43,834 nucleotides of DNA from an uncultured Psychrobacter sp. (GCA_913061175.1 CAJXUF010000004.1:1-43834), one strand, 5' to 3'. Positions 9,121-18,176 are shown, numbered from the stretch's first letter. The notes: generated by a model from the letters alone, not told the origin. A program made the numbers and translations.

Positions 9121-10023
9121 ATGTCTCCAATTATTTATCATGATATCTCGTCACTACGTGAAGCGCTTCAGCCTTATCGTGGTCAGAAAAGTGACAAACA
9201 AGACCGTCAGCAGCGCATTGCGCTAGTACCAACGATGGGTAATCTGCATGACGGTCATCTTGAGCTGGTAAAAATTGCCAAGCAGTATGCGGATGTAGTG
9301 GTGGTCAGTATTTTCGTTAACCCCACTCAGTTTGGCGTTGGGGAAGATTTTGACAGCTATCCGCGTACGCTAGATGCAGATGTGGCTAAGCTTGCGACAG
9401 TGGATGCAGATTACGTGTTTGCACCTAGCATTGATGCAATGTATCCAGTATTACCACCACCTACTGCTGTATTAGCTGGTGCTGTTGCCAATCAGTTATG
9501 TGGTCAATCACGTCCTGGACACTTTGATGGTGTTGGTATTGTTGTCGCTAAACTATTCAATATCGTACAACCAGATGTGGCAGTATTTGGACAAAAAGAC
9601 TATCAGCAGCTTGCTATCATTAAGCAGTTGGTACGTGATTTGAGTTATCCTATTAATATCATTGGTGCGCCTATTGTTCGTGCTGTTGATGGCTTAGCGC
9701 TATCATCGCGTAATCAATACTTAAGTGCAGATGAGCGTCAAGCTGCCCCTGTATTACATCAAGCATTGCAAGACTTAGCGCAGAGTTTGAAAAGTAAGGC
9801 TCTTAGTCAGCAAGCATTTGATAAGCTATTAGTAGATACGCGGACACGTATTAGTGACGCAGGTTTTATTATTGATTATCTGGAAATAAAGACTGAGGAA
9901 TTAGATTCTGTCGTAAATGACTCTAAAACCTTTAATATAGAGAACAAAAACATCGTTATTTTAGTCGCAGCGTGGCTAGGAAAAGCGCGTTTGTTGGACA
10001 ATCAGTTGGTAGTAGTAAATTAG
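9121..10023 (+). CDS. panC: pantothenate synthetase
   Basis: ATP-dependent condensation of pantoate with beta-alanine to give pantothenate. 300 residues. The nucleotidyltransferase signature PTMGNLHDGHLELV carries the HIGH-like residues; FVNPTQFG, CGQSRPGHFDGV, FGQKDYQQ and LSSRNQYLS (KMSKS-like loop) follow. The frame opens at a TTG at 9100, but I chose ATG 9121: it follows GAAGAAAAG and places MSPIIYHDISSLREAL where the family begins. It is 66 bp downstream of panB and presumably in the same transcript. Confidence 0.95.
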   Translation: MSPIIYHDISSLREALQPYRGQKSDKQDRQQRIALVPTMGNLHDGHLELVKIAKQYADVVVVSIFVNPTQFGVGEDFDSYPRTLDADVAKLATVDADYVFAPSIDAMYPVLPPPTAVLAGAVANQLCGQSRPGHFDGVGIVVAKLFNIVQPDVAVFGQKDYQQLAIIKQLVRDLSYPINIIGAPIVRAVDGLALSSRNQYLSADERQAAPVLHQALQDLAQSLKSKALSQQAFDKLLVDTRTRISDAGFIIDYLEIKTEELDSVVNDSKTFNIENKNIVILVAAWLGKARLLDNQLVVVN

Positions 10024-10074
10024 CTTTTATGACATAGCAGTAGACTAGATACAATAGACTTGGATGAGTAGATC

Positions 10075-11040
10075 ATGGGTGTAAGTCAGGATCAAAATAG
10101 TAATGCAGCAGCAACGATAGCGGATCAGACGTCTACGAATAAGCTCAGTATATTGGTGGTCTCAGGGCGTTCAGGATCTGGTAAAACCTCAGTATTGAAT
10201 ATCTTAGAAGATCTAGGATATTACTCTATTGATAACCTACCGCTGTCTTTGTTACCTAATGCTGCTCATAAACTGGTCAATGAAAGCGGCATTCATCGTA
10301 TTGCGCTGGGTGTCGATATTCGAACGCCACGTGCTGATTTATCTAACTTTGCAGTAACGTATGCTTCTCTCAAGGAGACTTATGGGTCTCATGCGGTACA
10401 AATTTTATATGTGACTGCACAAGAGAGTACGCTGATAGCCCGTTTTAACGCGACGCGCCGTGTACATCCGCTGATGTCTCAAGATATTGAAAGTGACAAT
10501 GCTAAGCATGTTACTTTCAATTTACCTGCTGCTATCAAAAAAGAAGTTGAGCTATTAGAGCCAATTGCTAGTCATGCTGATATTAGGATTGATACCAGTA
10601 GCCTAAATATTCATCAGCTAAAAGACAGCTTGCGTGAACACATAGGCATGGACAACCAGATTTTCATCAATCTACTGTCTTTTGGTTTTAAATACGGTAG
10701 CCCTATCGATGCTGACTTTGTATTCGATGTTAGGATTTTACCGAATCCGCACTGGAACCCTGAGTTACGTGACTCGACAGGATTGGATACCGAAGTAGGC
10801 GCATTCTTCTCAGATTATCCAGAAGTAGCAGAAATGATGGGTGATATTGATAAGTTTTTGACCCGCTGGCTACCAGAGTTTTTACACAATAATCGTCATA
10901 CGGTCACGGTTGCCATAGGCTGTACGGGCGGTAAACATCGCTCTGTTTTTATTACTGATCATCTACAACGCCGCCTTGCTGAGGCCATGCCTAAAGGCGT
11001 GAAGGTATTGGCAAAACACCGCGAAAAAAGTCGTTGGTAA
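10075..11040 (+). CDS. rapZ: RNase adapter protein RapZ (YvcJ/YhbJ family)
   Basis: P-loop protein that in E. coli binds glucosamine 6-phosphate and presents the small RNA GlmZ to RNase E, so tuning amino-sugar synthesis. 321 residues, slightly longer than the E. coli protein through about 20 extra N-terminal residues. Walker A is GRSGSGKT (31-38), then LGYYSIDNLPLSLLP, a conserved middle, and the C-terminal RNA-binding part with SFGFKYG, FDVRILPNPHW, and TVAIGCTGGKHRSV. In enterobacteria rapZ sits in the rpoN operon; here it follows panC. Whether GlmY/GlmZ-type RNAs exist in this host cannot be seen. Confidence 0.93.
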   Translation: MGVSQDQNSNAAATIADQTSTNKLSILVVSGRSGSGKTSVLNILEDLGYYSIDNLPLSLLPNAAHKLVNESGIHRIALGVDIRTPRADLSNFAVTYASLKETYGSHAVQILYVTAQESTLIARFNATRRVHPLMSQDIESDNAKHVTFNLPAAIKKEVELLEPIASHADIRIDTSSLNIHQLKDSLREHIGMDNQIFINLLSFGFKYGSPIDADFVFDVRILPNPHWNPELRDSTGLDTEVGAFFSDYPEVAEMMGDIDKFLTRWLPEFLHNNRHTVTVAIGCTGGKHRSVFITDHLQRRLAEAMPKGVKVLAKHREKSRW

Positions 11041-11089
11041 TGATATCAGACACTATTTAATTTATTAATTATTATTTTGGAAAGCTTTT

Positions 11090-11602
11090 ATGATCGACTG
11101 GAAAGAACAGGATATGCGCGTTTCGCGCACAGAACTCAAAAAAGCCCATGAGCGCTTGCAGCAATTATCTATACCGCTTGCTAGCTTATCGAAAAAACAG
11201 CTAAAAGCTTTACCTGCTAGTGATTATTTTATGGCGGAGTTAATGGCATTGGCTGATATTACCAGCGCTAATGCTCGCAACCGTCAGACCAAACGTGTTG
11301 GCAAGCTGATGATTGAAGAAAATCGTCATGAGCTGATAAAGGCACTATTTGATGCCTTTTTTCCTAAAGAGCAAGTCTCAAAAATAGAGAGCTGGTACGA
11401 GCGCCTGAATATTAATGATGAAGGTACGCTCAAGCAGTTTGTGAAGCAATATAAAGCTTCTGAGCATCACAGTATGTATCAGTTACTATTGTGGATAGAG
11501 TATGCCAAACATATGCAAGATGATGAGTTGCTGGCAGAATCTAAAGCAGATTTGGCAAGTTATATTCGTGAAGTGGCTATTTTATCGCAGCTAAAGAAAT
11601 AA
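11090..11602 (+). CDS. darP: ribosome biogenesis factor DarP (YjgA/DUF615)
   Basis: Family that associates with late 50S precursors and assists large-subunit assembly in E. coli. 170 residues, entirely helical and charged, without signal or membrane segment. The family core VSRTELKKAHERLQQL and ANARNRQTKRVGKLMIEEN is clear. A GGAAAG ribosome-binding site precedes the ATG. Last gene of the rightward run; a bidirectional terminator follows before dsbA. Confidence 0.88.
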   Translation: MIDWKEQDMRVSRTELKKAHERLQQLSIPLASLSKKQLKALPASDYFMAELMALADITSANARNRQTKRVGKLMIEENRHELIKALFDAFFPKEQVSKIESWYERLNINDEGTLKQFVKQYKASEHHSMYQLLLWIEYAKHMQDDELLAESKADLASYIREVAILSQLKK

Positions 11603-11709
11603 CATCTATATACCAAGCTAGAAATCTATTAATTAGAATTTTATTAGTTGAAAGACTAGCAATTAAAAAATGAGTGATTAAAGGACGTATAGCTAAGAGG
11701 TTAAGATGC

Positions 11710-11742
11710 AAAAAAGCCAATCAATTTATGATTGGCTTTTTT
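11710..11742. terminator. bidirectional rho-independent terminator
   Basis: A 14-bp perfect inverted repeat (11710-11723 and 11729-11742) with loop ATTTA and A/T runs on both flanks, between the convergent genes darP and dsbA. Confidence 0.9.
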
Positions 11743-11802
11743 ATGCACGACATACAGATATGCTGTACGTCATGTGAGTTATTTAAGTATTTATGGCTCG
11801 AA

Positions 11803-12423
11803 TTATTTCTTTTCAGCGCGAGTTTTGTCAACTAAATAGTCAACAACTTTAGCAACTTTAGCGTTTTCACCAGTTACCACATATTTGCCTTGTACCACGA
11901 CAGATGGAACACCAGTGATTTGATAACGCTTGGCGCCTTCTTGAGAGCGACCGATTTTTGTACCAACGGCAAATGAGTTATATAGACTGTTAAATTTCTT
12001 TTCATCAACGCCTTTTGATGCATACCATTTGCTTAGTGACGCTTGATCAAACAGTTTTTTACCATCTTTATGGATAGCGTCAAATAATGCGTCATGAGTT
12101 TTGCTTTCAAAGCCTAAAAGCTGAGCCGCATAAAAACCGCGAGCATTGGCTTCCCAAACAGGGTTAAGTGCTGCTGGTGTCTTAAAGAATGCAACATCTT
12201 TGTCTTTGGTTTTTGCCCATTTTTCCATGTGCGGGTTAAGCGCATTACAATGTGGGCAACCATACCAAAAGAATTCACGAACAATGATAGCATCACCGCT
12301 GATTTTCTCTGGGTTGTCTAGCACACGGTAATCTTTTCCAGCGACATAGTCTGCAGCTTGTGCGCCCATAGAGGCAAGTCCAATGGCCATGGCTAGACCA
12401 GTCAGTGTGATGACACGTTTCAT
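11803..12423 (-). CDS. dsbA: periplasmic thiol:disulfide interchange protein DsbA
   Basis: Introduces disulfides into exported proteins and is re-oxidised by DsbB. 206 residues: a Sec signal peptide (MKRVITLTGLAMAIGLASMGAQA, cleavage after about residue 23), then a thioredoxin fold with the CPHC active site at 56-59 in FFWYGCPHCNALNPH, and the cis-proline loop in TGVPSVVV. AAGGA lies upstream of the ATG. It stands alone on the minus strand, diverging from ubiG. Likely clients include competence and pilus proteins (inference). Confidence 0.95.
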   Translation of the reverse strand: MKRVITLTGLAMAIGLASMGAQAADYVAGKDYRVLDNPEKISGDAIIVREFFWYGCPHCNALNPHMEKWAKTKDKDVAFFKTPAALNPVWEANARGFYAAQLLGFESKTHDALFDAIHKDGKKLFDQASLSKWYASKGVDEKKFNSLYNSFAVGTKIGRSQEGAKRYQITGVPSVVVQGKYVVTGENAKVAKVVDYLVDKTRAEKK

Positions 12424-12928
12424 ACTTTATCCTTGAGGTGTGGAGACTTAGAATGGGTTAAGAGGCTGGTATCTATATGGTTGTTAAATATATGACACTT
12501 TAAAATATATAGCTTTTAAAGCGTCTAAACCAGACAGTGTCGAGTATAATCGAACAATAGCAAAGTATCGACTATGATAACGTAAAATGTATGTACTTGT
12601 GAATCGCATTCTTAACCGATAGTTGTAAAGCTGTTAGCTATTATTTAAGGTATATTGCTCGTTACTTTCTGAACCTACTGTTTCTCAAACGTCTGCTTTA
12701 TTTCTATGTAAGATTTAAGACAGTCGAAAGTATCAGGATGCGATGTTGTCACGAGGATACGTACCTTTTCTATATCAAGATACTGCCCAAAAAACAGGGC
12801 AAAGTTTAAGCCTATTCACAATCGCTGACGATGTGCTTACGACAAAACTGCTACTCTCATGCTAATATTAAGCACATAATCGTGCACTGTAAACGATAAT
12901 AACGATAGTGACAATCAAGGAACATACC
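12424..12928. other. 505-bp divergent intergenic region (dsbA/ubiG)
   Basis: AT-rich spacer holding the promoters of dsbA (leftward) and ubiG (rightward). I see no credible reading frame, RNA gene or strong inverted repeat in it, and no promoter close enough to consensus to name. Confidence 0.5.
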
Positions 12929-13756
12929 ATGAGCTCAGCTTTAAATTCTTCATCAACTTCGAGTGATCAAAATAACAATAGCACTTTCAATAGTACAGAG
13001 TCTAACACCATCAACGTAGATCCTAGCGAAGTCGAAAAATTTAATAACTTGGCGAGTGAATGGTGGAGCAATACAGGTGCCTTTGCAACGCTACACGAGA
13101 TCAATCCATTACGTTTAAACTGGATAGAAGAAAACGTCAAACGTGGCTATCAAAACGCTGCTAATAAAACCGCTGAGCAAGGACTTTCTGGCAAAAAAGT
13201 ACTCGATGTAGGGTGCGGCGGCGGAATATTGTCAGAATCTATGGCACGCCGTGGTGCTGATGTGACAGGGATTGATTTAGGTACAGAGAACCTAAAGGCT
13301 GCTGCGTTACATGCAGAGCAAAGCCAGTTGGAGAGTACGCTTCGTTATCAGCATATACCCGTTGAAGAGTTGGCAAAAACACATGCTGGTCAGTTTGATA
13401 TGGTGACTTGCATGGAGATGCTAGAGCATGTGCCAGATCCTAGCTCGATTGTGCAGGCTTGTTATGAGTTATTGGCTCCTGGCGGCGTCTGTGTGTTATC
13501 AACGATTAATCGCAATCCTAAGTCTTATCTGTTTGCCATCGTTGGTGCAGAGTATGTGCTGCGATTGCTTGATCGCGGCACCCATGACTATGCCAAATTT
13601 ATTACACCAGCTGAATTAGACAAAATGGCACTTAATACTGGATTTGTTCGTCAGGATATTATCGGTTTGCATTATAATCCGCTGACCAAACGCTACTGGC
13701 TTGCCCAAAACGTCGATGTTAACTATATGATAGCCGTACAAAAGCCATTGGTTTAA
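12929..13756 (+). CDS. ubiG: ubiquinone biosynthesis O-methyltransferase
   Basis: SAM-dependent methylation of both ring hydroxyls in ubiquinone synthesis. 275 residues. The first 30 are a Ser/Asn-rich, probably disordered leader, followed by the family opening VDPSEVEKFNNLASEWW and LHEINPLRLNWI. Motif I is VLDVGCGGGI (91-100), then GADVTGIDLG, CMEMLEHVPDP and LAPGGVCVLSTINRN. The frame is open back to a GTG at 12908, but ATG 12929 is preceded by AAGGA at good spacing and is preferred. It is followed by mupP and an SDR gene, the order seen in pseudomonads. Confidence 0.95.
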   Translation: MSSALNSSSTSSDQNNNSTFNSTESNTINVDPSEVEKFNNLASEWWSNTGAFATLHEINPLRLNWIEENVKRGYQNAANKTAEQGLSGKKVLDVGCGGGILSESMARRGADVTGIDLGTENLKAAALHAEQSQLESTLRYQHIPVEELAKTHAGQFDMVTCMEMLEHVPDPSSIVQACYELLAPGGVCVLSTINRNPKSYLFAIVGAEYVLRLLDRGTHDYAKFITPAELDKMALNTGFVRQDIIGLHYNPLTKRYWLAQNVDVNYMIAVQKPLV

Positions 13757-13823
13757 TGCTGCACGCAGCTATTTATTTGCCATACTTTCACTAAACACGT
13801 CATCAATCTCAAGAGCATTCACT

Positions 13824-14534
13824 ATGACCCAATTTGTAAAAGCTGTTTTATTTGACCTTGATGGGACATTAATCGATACTGCTGCTGATTTTGTTCGTAT
13901 CATTGGTAAGATGAGTCTCGAAAACGATTGGCAGGCACCACCTGAAGCGGAAATCCGCGAGCAAGTCTCTGCGGGTGCCTCAGCCATGGTGCAATTGATG
14001 CTAAGACATAATGATCAGCTTGAAGTCAGCGAGGAAGCGTTGCTTGAGTTTCGTCAGCAGTTCTTAGATGATTATGAAGCAGATATCTGTGTCGATAGCT
14101 GCGTGTTTCAGGCGCTTGAAGCGGTACTGACTGAGCTTGAAGCAAAAGGTGTACCGTGGGGTATCGTTACCAACAAGCCACGTTATTTAGCCGAAAAGCT
14201 ATTAAGTGAGATGCAACTGGATCAGCGCTGTGCGGTTTTGGTCTGTCCAGATGACGTATCACGTACCAAACCAGACCCAGAGCCAATGTATATGGCGCTA
14301 GAAAAACTTGGTATCCCTCGAGGCGCGGCAGGCTGCGTACTCTATGTCGGTGACCATGTACGTGATATTGAAGCTGGCAACGCCGCTGGCATGCCAACGA
14401 TTTTAGCCGCTTATGGATATATTCCACCTGAAGATCAAAAGTCTTTGAAAAAATGGGGCGCCGACTATATTACGGATACGCCTGAGCAGTTAAATAAATT
14501 ACTGATATCGTCTGGTAAGTTTGAGTATTTATAG
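13824..14534 (+). CDS. mupP: HAD phosphatase, probable MurNAc-6-phosphate phosphatase MupP
   Basis: 236-residue class IA HAD hydrolase: motif I DLDGT (nucleophile Asp11, acid Asp13), motif II in IVTNKP, Lys in RTKPDPEP, motif IV GDHVRDIEAG. It would be called phosphoglycolate phosphatase (Gph) by similarity alone. MupP is preferred because the ubiG-mupP-SDR order matches Pseudomonas, where this gene dephosphorylates N-acetylmuramate 6-phosphate in cell-wall recycling towards UDP-MurNAc, and because VLVCPDDVSRTKPDPEP and AAYGYIPPEDQ resemble that subgroup. Gph remains the alternative. There is a 67-bp gap to ubiG. Confidence 0.8.
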   Translation: MTQFVKAVLFDLDGTLIDTAADFVRIIGKMSLENDWQAPPEAEIREQVSAGASAMVQLMLRHNDQLEVSEEALLEFRQQFLDDYEADICVDSCVFQALEAVLTELEAKGVPWGIVTNKPRYLAEKLLSEMQLDQRCAVLVCPDDVSRTKPDPEPMYMALEKLGIPRGAAGCVLYVGDHVRDIEAGNAAGMPTILAAYGYIPPEDQKSLKKWGADYITDTPEQLNKLLISSGKFEYL

Positions 14535-14609
14535 ACTGCTGTATATCACCAGTTTTACAACCATAAGCACATATCCTCAACGATTTAATGATAAGTAGTG
14601 AGCAATGCC

Positions 14610-15446
14610 ATGAGTGACAATAATAATCAACCAGTCGATCCACAAGACAATAAAAAAACTGTTCAGAGTCCTATTCATCCTTTGACTCATGATGATATTC
14701 GTAGCTTTGTACCGTCAAGTAACTGCCTAGATGGTAAGACTATTTTGGTGACTGGTGCGGGGGATGGTATTGGCCGTGTTGCTGCATTGACCTATGCGCG
14801 TTATGGTGCCACTGTTTTATTGTTAGGACGCACTAGTAGCAAGCTTGAATACGTTTACGATGAGATTGAGAGCCTTGGAGGTAAGCAGCCTGCTATGTTG
14901 CCGATGAATCTAGAAGGAGCGACTTATGCTGAAATGCAGCAGCTTGAAGGGCTAATTAATAAAGAAATCGGCCAATTAGATGGTATCTTGCATAATGCTG
15001 GTGTATTAGGTCAACTGACGCCGCTTGAGATGTATGACGTCGATACTTTTGCCCAAGTGATGAAAGTAAATTTCACAGCGACTTTTATGCTGACTCAAGC
15101 GCTATTGCCGCTATTAAAAGATGCTGATCATGGCTCTGTTGTTTTCACCTCTAGTACAGTAGGCACACATCCTCGCGCATTTTGGGGGGCTTATGCTCTC
15201 TCCAAACAAGCAGTAGAAGGTATGAGTGATATCTTTACTCAAGAGACGCAGAACACAACCAATCTACGTTTTAACTGTGTTAACCCGGGTGGTACTCGTA
15301 CCAATATGCGCGCCCATGCGTATCCAGGTGAAAACCCTATGAGTTTAAAAACACCTGAAGATATCATGGCAAGTTATGTCTGTCTGATGAGTGATGAAAG
15401 TATTGGCGTACGTGGGCAAGTGATTGAGTTACAGCCTAAAGATTAG
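14610..15446 (+). CDS. yciK: short-chain dehydrogenase/reductase, YciK-like
   Basis: Classical SDR of unknown substrate. 278 residues: a polar leader of about 40, then the cofactor loop TGAGDGIG (48-55), NAG (129-131), and the catalytic Ser181/182, Tyr195 and Lys199 in YALSK. VNPGGTRTNMRAHAYPGENP is the YciK-type C-terminal stretch. Downstream of ubiG-mupP as in pseudomonads, but no family function is established. Start is uncertain between GTG 14598 and ATG 14610; neither has a strong ribosome-binding site. Confidence 0.85.
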   Translation: MSDNNNQPVDPQDNKKTVQSPIHPLTHDDIRSFVPSSNCLDGKTILVTGAGDGIGRVAALTYARYGATVLLLGRTSSKLEYVYDEIESLGGKQPAMLPMNLEGATYAEMQQLEGLINKEIGQLDGILHNAGVLGQLTPLEMYDVDTFAQVMKVNFTATFMLTQALLPLLKDADHGSVVFTSSTVGTHPRAFWGAYALSKQAVEGMSDIFTQETQNTTNLRFNCVNPGGTRTNMRAHAYPGENPMSLKTPEDIMASYVCLMSDESIGVRGQVIELQPKD

Positions 15447-15604
15447 CAGTGAAATTTTAAGTTGAATTGAAATAACTATGTCATTCTTTATTGACGGTTT
15501 TATACACTATCGCAGGTTGCAATTAACCATGGCTAGCCCCATCTATTTGTTATTAAAGACATTTGTATTGTCTAATTATAATGAATAAAAAATAGGATAA
15601 GATT

Positions 15605-15871
15605 ATGGCAGGTGGCTGGTCAAGAGATGGTGCTGAGCACGAACAAATGGATGCAACTGTAAATGATGCATTGGAACGCGCGCGACGTTCGTTACCGACA
15701 GGTGTAAGTGCTGAGCTGTGTGACGAATGTGGTAAGCCTATTCCAGAAGCAAGGCGACTAGCAGTACCTGGTATTCAGCATTGTGTTAGCTGTCAGACAG
15801 AGCTTGAACAAGAAGCAAAAGCGGCTGAGCTATTTAATCGTCGTGGTAGTAAAGACAGTCAATTGCGTTAA
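15605..15871 (+). CDS. ybiI: small DksA/TraR-type C4 zinc-finger protein, YbiI-like
   Basis: 88 residues. A short helix (MAGGWSRDGAEHEQMDATVNDALERAR) leads to a C4 zinc finger with Cys39, Cys42, Cys60 and Cys63 (CDECGKPIPEARR...HCVSC) and the tail NRRGSKDSQLR, which matches E. coli YbiI closely. It lacks the long coiled coil with acidic tip by which DksA enters the RNA polymerase channel, so a DksA-like action cannot be assumed. It lies 158 bp after the SDR gene; a MITE begins 9 bp after its stop. Confidence 0.9.
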   Translation: MAGGWSRDGAEHEQMDATVNDALERARRSLPTGVSAELCDECGKPIPEARRLAVPGIQHCVSCQTELEQEAKAAELFNRRGSKDSQLR

Positions 15872-15880
15872 AAAATAGTT

Positions 15881-16052
15881 AGGGCGTGTCCTCAATTCAA
15901 TCGATAGTCATCTAAATGGGTTAAAAATGGCTAAATCTTGCCAGACAGCGTCAAATAGCTGACTAATATCTCGATATTATCTGCGCTATTTTCCTTGTTT
16001 GACTGCGATTTATCTCATTTTTATCACCATTTTTAAAATGAGGACACGCCCT
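15881..16052. mobile_element. 172-bp foldback MITE with 14-bp perfect terminal inverted repeats
   Basis: AGGGCGTGTCCTCA at 15881-15894 is repeated in perfect inverted form at 16039-16052, and AGTT stands immediately outside both ends (15877-15880 and 16053-16056), consistent with a 4-bp target duplication. The interior is a long imperfect palindrome: TAAAAATGG pairs with CCATTTTTA, and AAATAGC with GCTATTTT, around a centre near AATATCTCGATATT. No open frame is inside, so it would need a transposase in trans. Which IS family it belongs to cannot be settled here. It sits between ybiI and the terminator, so it is probably transcribed. Confidence 0.85.
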
Positions 16053-16070
16053 AGTTGCGTTGAAAAATGA

Positions 16071-16114
16071 AAGGGCGGACATGGCTAGATAAAATAGCAA
16101 TGCCCGCCCTTTTT
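16071..16114. terminator. terminator shared by ybiI and the CobW-like gene
   Basis: A 12-bp stem with one mismatch (16071-16082 with 16100-16111) and a 17-base loop. A T tract at 16110-16114 serves the plus strand; a weaker, interrupted A-rich stretch on the left could serve the minus-strand gene ending at 16125. Confidence 0.75.
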
Positions 16115-16124
16115 ATGCTTATTG

Positions 16125-17354
16125 CTATATAACCAGTGCCATCAGTTCGCGATCGCACTCTTCCCAATCTATCAATACTGATGACGCTTTGGCATCATTC
16201 TCAGTTTCTGATTTTTCTGTAGCTTTATCGACAGCATTTCCTAATTGCAAAATAATTTCCAATCGACTATCAGTCTGTGGATCAATGGTTTTGGTGGTTA
16301 GACTACCAGGATTAAAATTGATCTGCATCCAGCCATCAGAAGTATGTACCACGCCTTTGATACGTTGCCAGTTTGGCAATGCTAACAACCAATTCTGTAA
16401 ATCGTCAGCGTTTAGTATGTAGTGAGCGGGTAGTCGCCATCCAGCCAATTGAAAATCTTGCTGCTCTTCATGGTAGCGATAAGGGAGACCACTATCAGCA
16501 CTGGTCTGAGGATTGGCCTGAGCCTCGCTCTCATCGGTAGATGAACTCGATGATGGTACAGTTGCTAAAGAATTGGCTGGAGACTGTAAACCAATCATCG
16601 ATTTTTTAGGATTAGAGATAGTAACTTTTCGTTGATTCGAAATGATAGAGCTAGGCTGATTCAGTTGGTCGTTTAACGTAGACGAATATGCATCTGTTAC
16701 AAGACTATCTGATGAAGCTGTTGTCTCAGATGCTGTTAGTCCTGATGCTGCCCAAATGATTTTTACTTGCGAATTTAGCTTGGTTATCCATTCTACCAAG
16801 GCTTGTTTTTCGATAGTATCTAATTGGACATAACGATTGATTATCAGCACGTCGGCATCACGGACATGCGCTTGAAAACCATCATGGTCACGATACTTAA
16901 TCTGTTGCCACTGCTCGCCACTCAGTACGGTTATCACAGCATTCATTTTTAGGGCAGTTTGCCAGTGCGGCGCACTAAGTTGTAGTATCAGCTCACGTGG
17001 ATGAGCCAACCCTGTGGGCTCAATGAGTAATCGCTGCGGATGATGGTCACTGAGCAGGCGACTGATTGCAATTTGTAAGGGCAGCTGACTGGTGCAGCAA
17101 ATACAGCCACCACTGACCTCACGAATGGCAATCTTTTTTTGCTCAAGATTGCTATCTTGGGAGCTGGCTAGGAGTGCACCATCAATGCCGATACGGCCAA
17201 ATTCATTGATTAAGAGAGCCCAGCGCTCGTCATCAGGTTTCGAGGCCAGTAACTGATTGATTACGGTGGTTTTACCAGCACCTAAAAACCCTGTCACTAA
17301 CGTGCAGGGTATATTTTGAAAAATAATTGGGTTTTTCACAAATAGACTCATCAT
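16125..17354 (-). CDS. COG0523 (CobW/YjiA-type) G3E GTPase, putative metal chaperone
   Basis: Family of P-loop GTPases that deliver or traffic metals such as zinc or cobalt. 409 residues from ATG 17354: Walker A GFLGAGKT (22-29), LLINEFGRIGIDGALL, the metal-binding CxCC in GGCICC (84-87), EPTG (112-115), and a C-terminal CobW domain from about residue 290 (LPYRYHEEQQDFQLAGWRLP). The base-recognition motif normally NKxD reads NRYVQLD. A Ser/Thr/Asn/Gln-rich insert of about 70 residues separates the two domains. The frame continues upstream to a GTG at 17384, preceded by TAGG, so the start is uncertain. It follows ompR by a short gap on the same strand and is probably co-transcribed with it. 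The metal is not identifiable. Confidence 0.85.
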   Translation of the reverse strand: MMSLFVKNPIIFQNIPCTLVTGFLGAGKTTVINQLLASKPDDERWALLINEFGRIGIDGALLASSQDSNLEQKKIAIREVSGGCICCTSQLPLQIAISRLLSDHHPQRLLIEPTGLAHPRELILQLSAPHWQTALKMNAVITVLSGEQWQQIKYRDHDGFQAHVRDADVLIINRYVQLDTIEKQALVEWITKLNSQVKIIWAASGLTASETTASSDSLVTDAYSSTLNDQLNQPSSIISNQRKVTISNPKKSMIGLQSPANSLATVPSSSSSTDESEAQANPQTSADSGLPYRYHEEQQDFQLAGWRLPAHYILNADDLQNWLLALPNWQRIKGVVHTSDGWMQINFNPGSLTTKTIDPQTDSRLEIILQLGNAVDKATEKSETENDAKASSVLIDWEECDRELMALVI

Positions 17355-17417
17355 ATTGGCGCGTGTTTGAGAGTAAACAAACACGGCCTATATTAAAAAA
17401 ATTAAATCAGTCAAAAG

Positions 17418-18176
17418 TTATTCACTTTTGATGGCGTCTACCTCAGCTTCATCAGGAACGAACACGTAGCCCACGCCCCATACGGTCTGGATATAACGTG
17501 CTTGTGAAGGGTTGTCTTCAATCAGACGACGCAGACGCGATACTTGGACGTCGATAGAACGCTCCATCGCACCCCACTCACGACCACGAGCAAGGTTCAT
17601 CAATTTATCACGGGTCAATGGCTCACGTGGATGCTGTACGAGCGCTTTTAGCACTGAAAACTCACCTGTCGTCAAAGTGACTACGTTACCATCACGTTTA
17701 AGCGTACGAGTCGATAGGTCTAATGTCCATGGACCAAACTCGACCACTTCCATTTGATGACTTGGCGCACCTGGCAACTCACGGTTTTGACGACGTAATA
17801 CAGCTTTGATACGAGCCAACAGCTCTTTTGGGTTAAAAGGCTTGGGCAGATAATCATCTGCACCCGCTTCTAGACCTGCGATACGGTCAGCATCCCCACC
17901 TTTAGCAGTCAGCATAATGATAGGAATATCTGCATTGTCTTCACGTAGACGCTTACAGATACTGATACCGTCTTCGCCTGGCAGCATCAAATCGAGTACG
18001 ACCAAAGAGAAAAGCTCACGTTGCATGAGTTTGTCCATCTGACTGCCATCATGAGCGGTGCGAACGACAAAGCCGTCGTCTTCTAGGAAGCGTTGCAACA
18101 AAGAGCGCAGACGAGCGTCGTCATCGACGACTAAAATACGCTGAGTCAACGTGTCAGGGCTGTTGTTATCAGTCAT
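17418..18176 (-). CDS. ompR: response regulator OmpR
   Basis: DNA-binding osmotic and envelope response regulator. 252 residues. Receiver domain 12-130 with acidic pocket VVDDD, phosphorylatable Asp in VVLDLMLPGEDG, Thr in IIMLTAKG and Lys in LPKPFNP. A linker (RRQNRELPGAPS) precedes a winged-helix effector domain with LTTGEFSVLKALVQHPREPLTRDKLMNLARGRE, AMERSIDVQVSRLRRLIE and the C-terminal YIQTVWGVGYVFVP. These blocks match E. coli OmpR very closely. The expected partner kinase gene envZ is not next to it; a COG0523 GTPase gene follows instead. Confidence 0.95.
   Translation of the reverse strand: MTDNNSPDTLTQRILVVDDDARLRSLLQRFLEDDGFVVRTAHDGSQMDKLMQRELFSLVVLDLMLPGEDGISICKRLREDNADIPIIMLTAKGGDADRIAGLEAGADDYLPKPFNPKELLARIKAVLRRQNRELPGAPSHQMEVVEFGPWTLDLSTRTLKRDGNVVTLTTGEFSVLKALVQHPREPLTRDKLMNLARGREWGAMERSIDVQVSRLRRLIEDNPSQARYIQTVWGVGYVFVPDEAEVDAIKSE

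Noticed and set aside
15881-16052. Palindromic element as a CRISPR repeat or integron attC site
   Set aside because: Only one copy is present in the window, with transposon-like ends and flanking AGTT repeats, and there is no cas or integrase gene.
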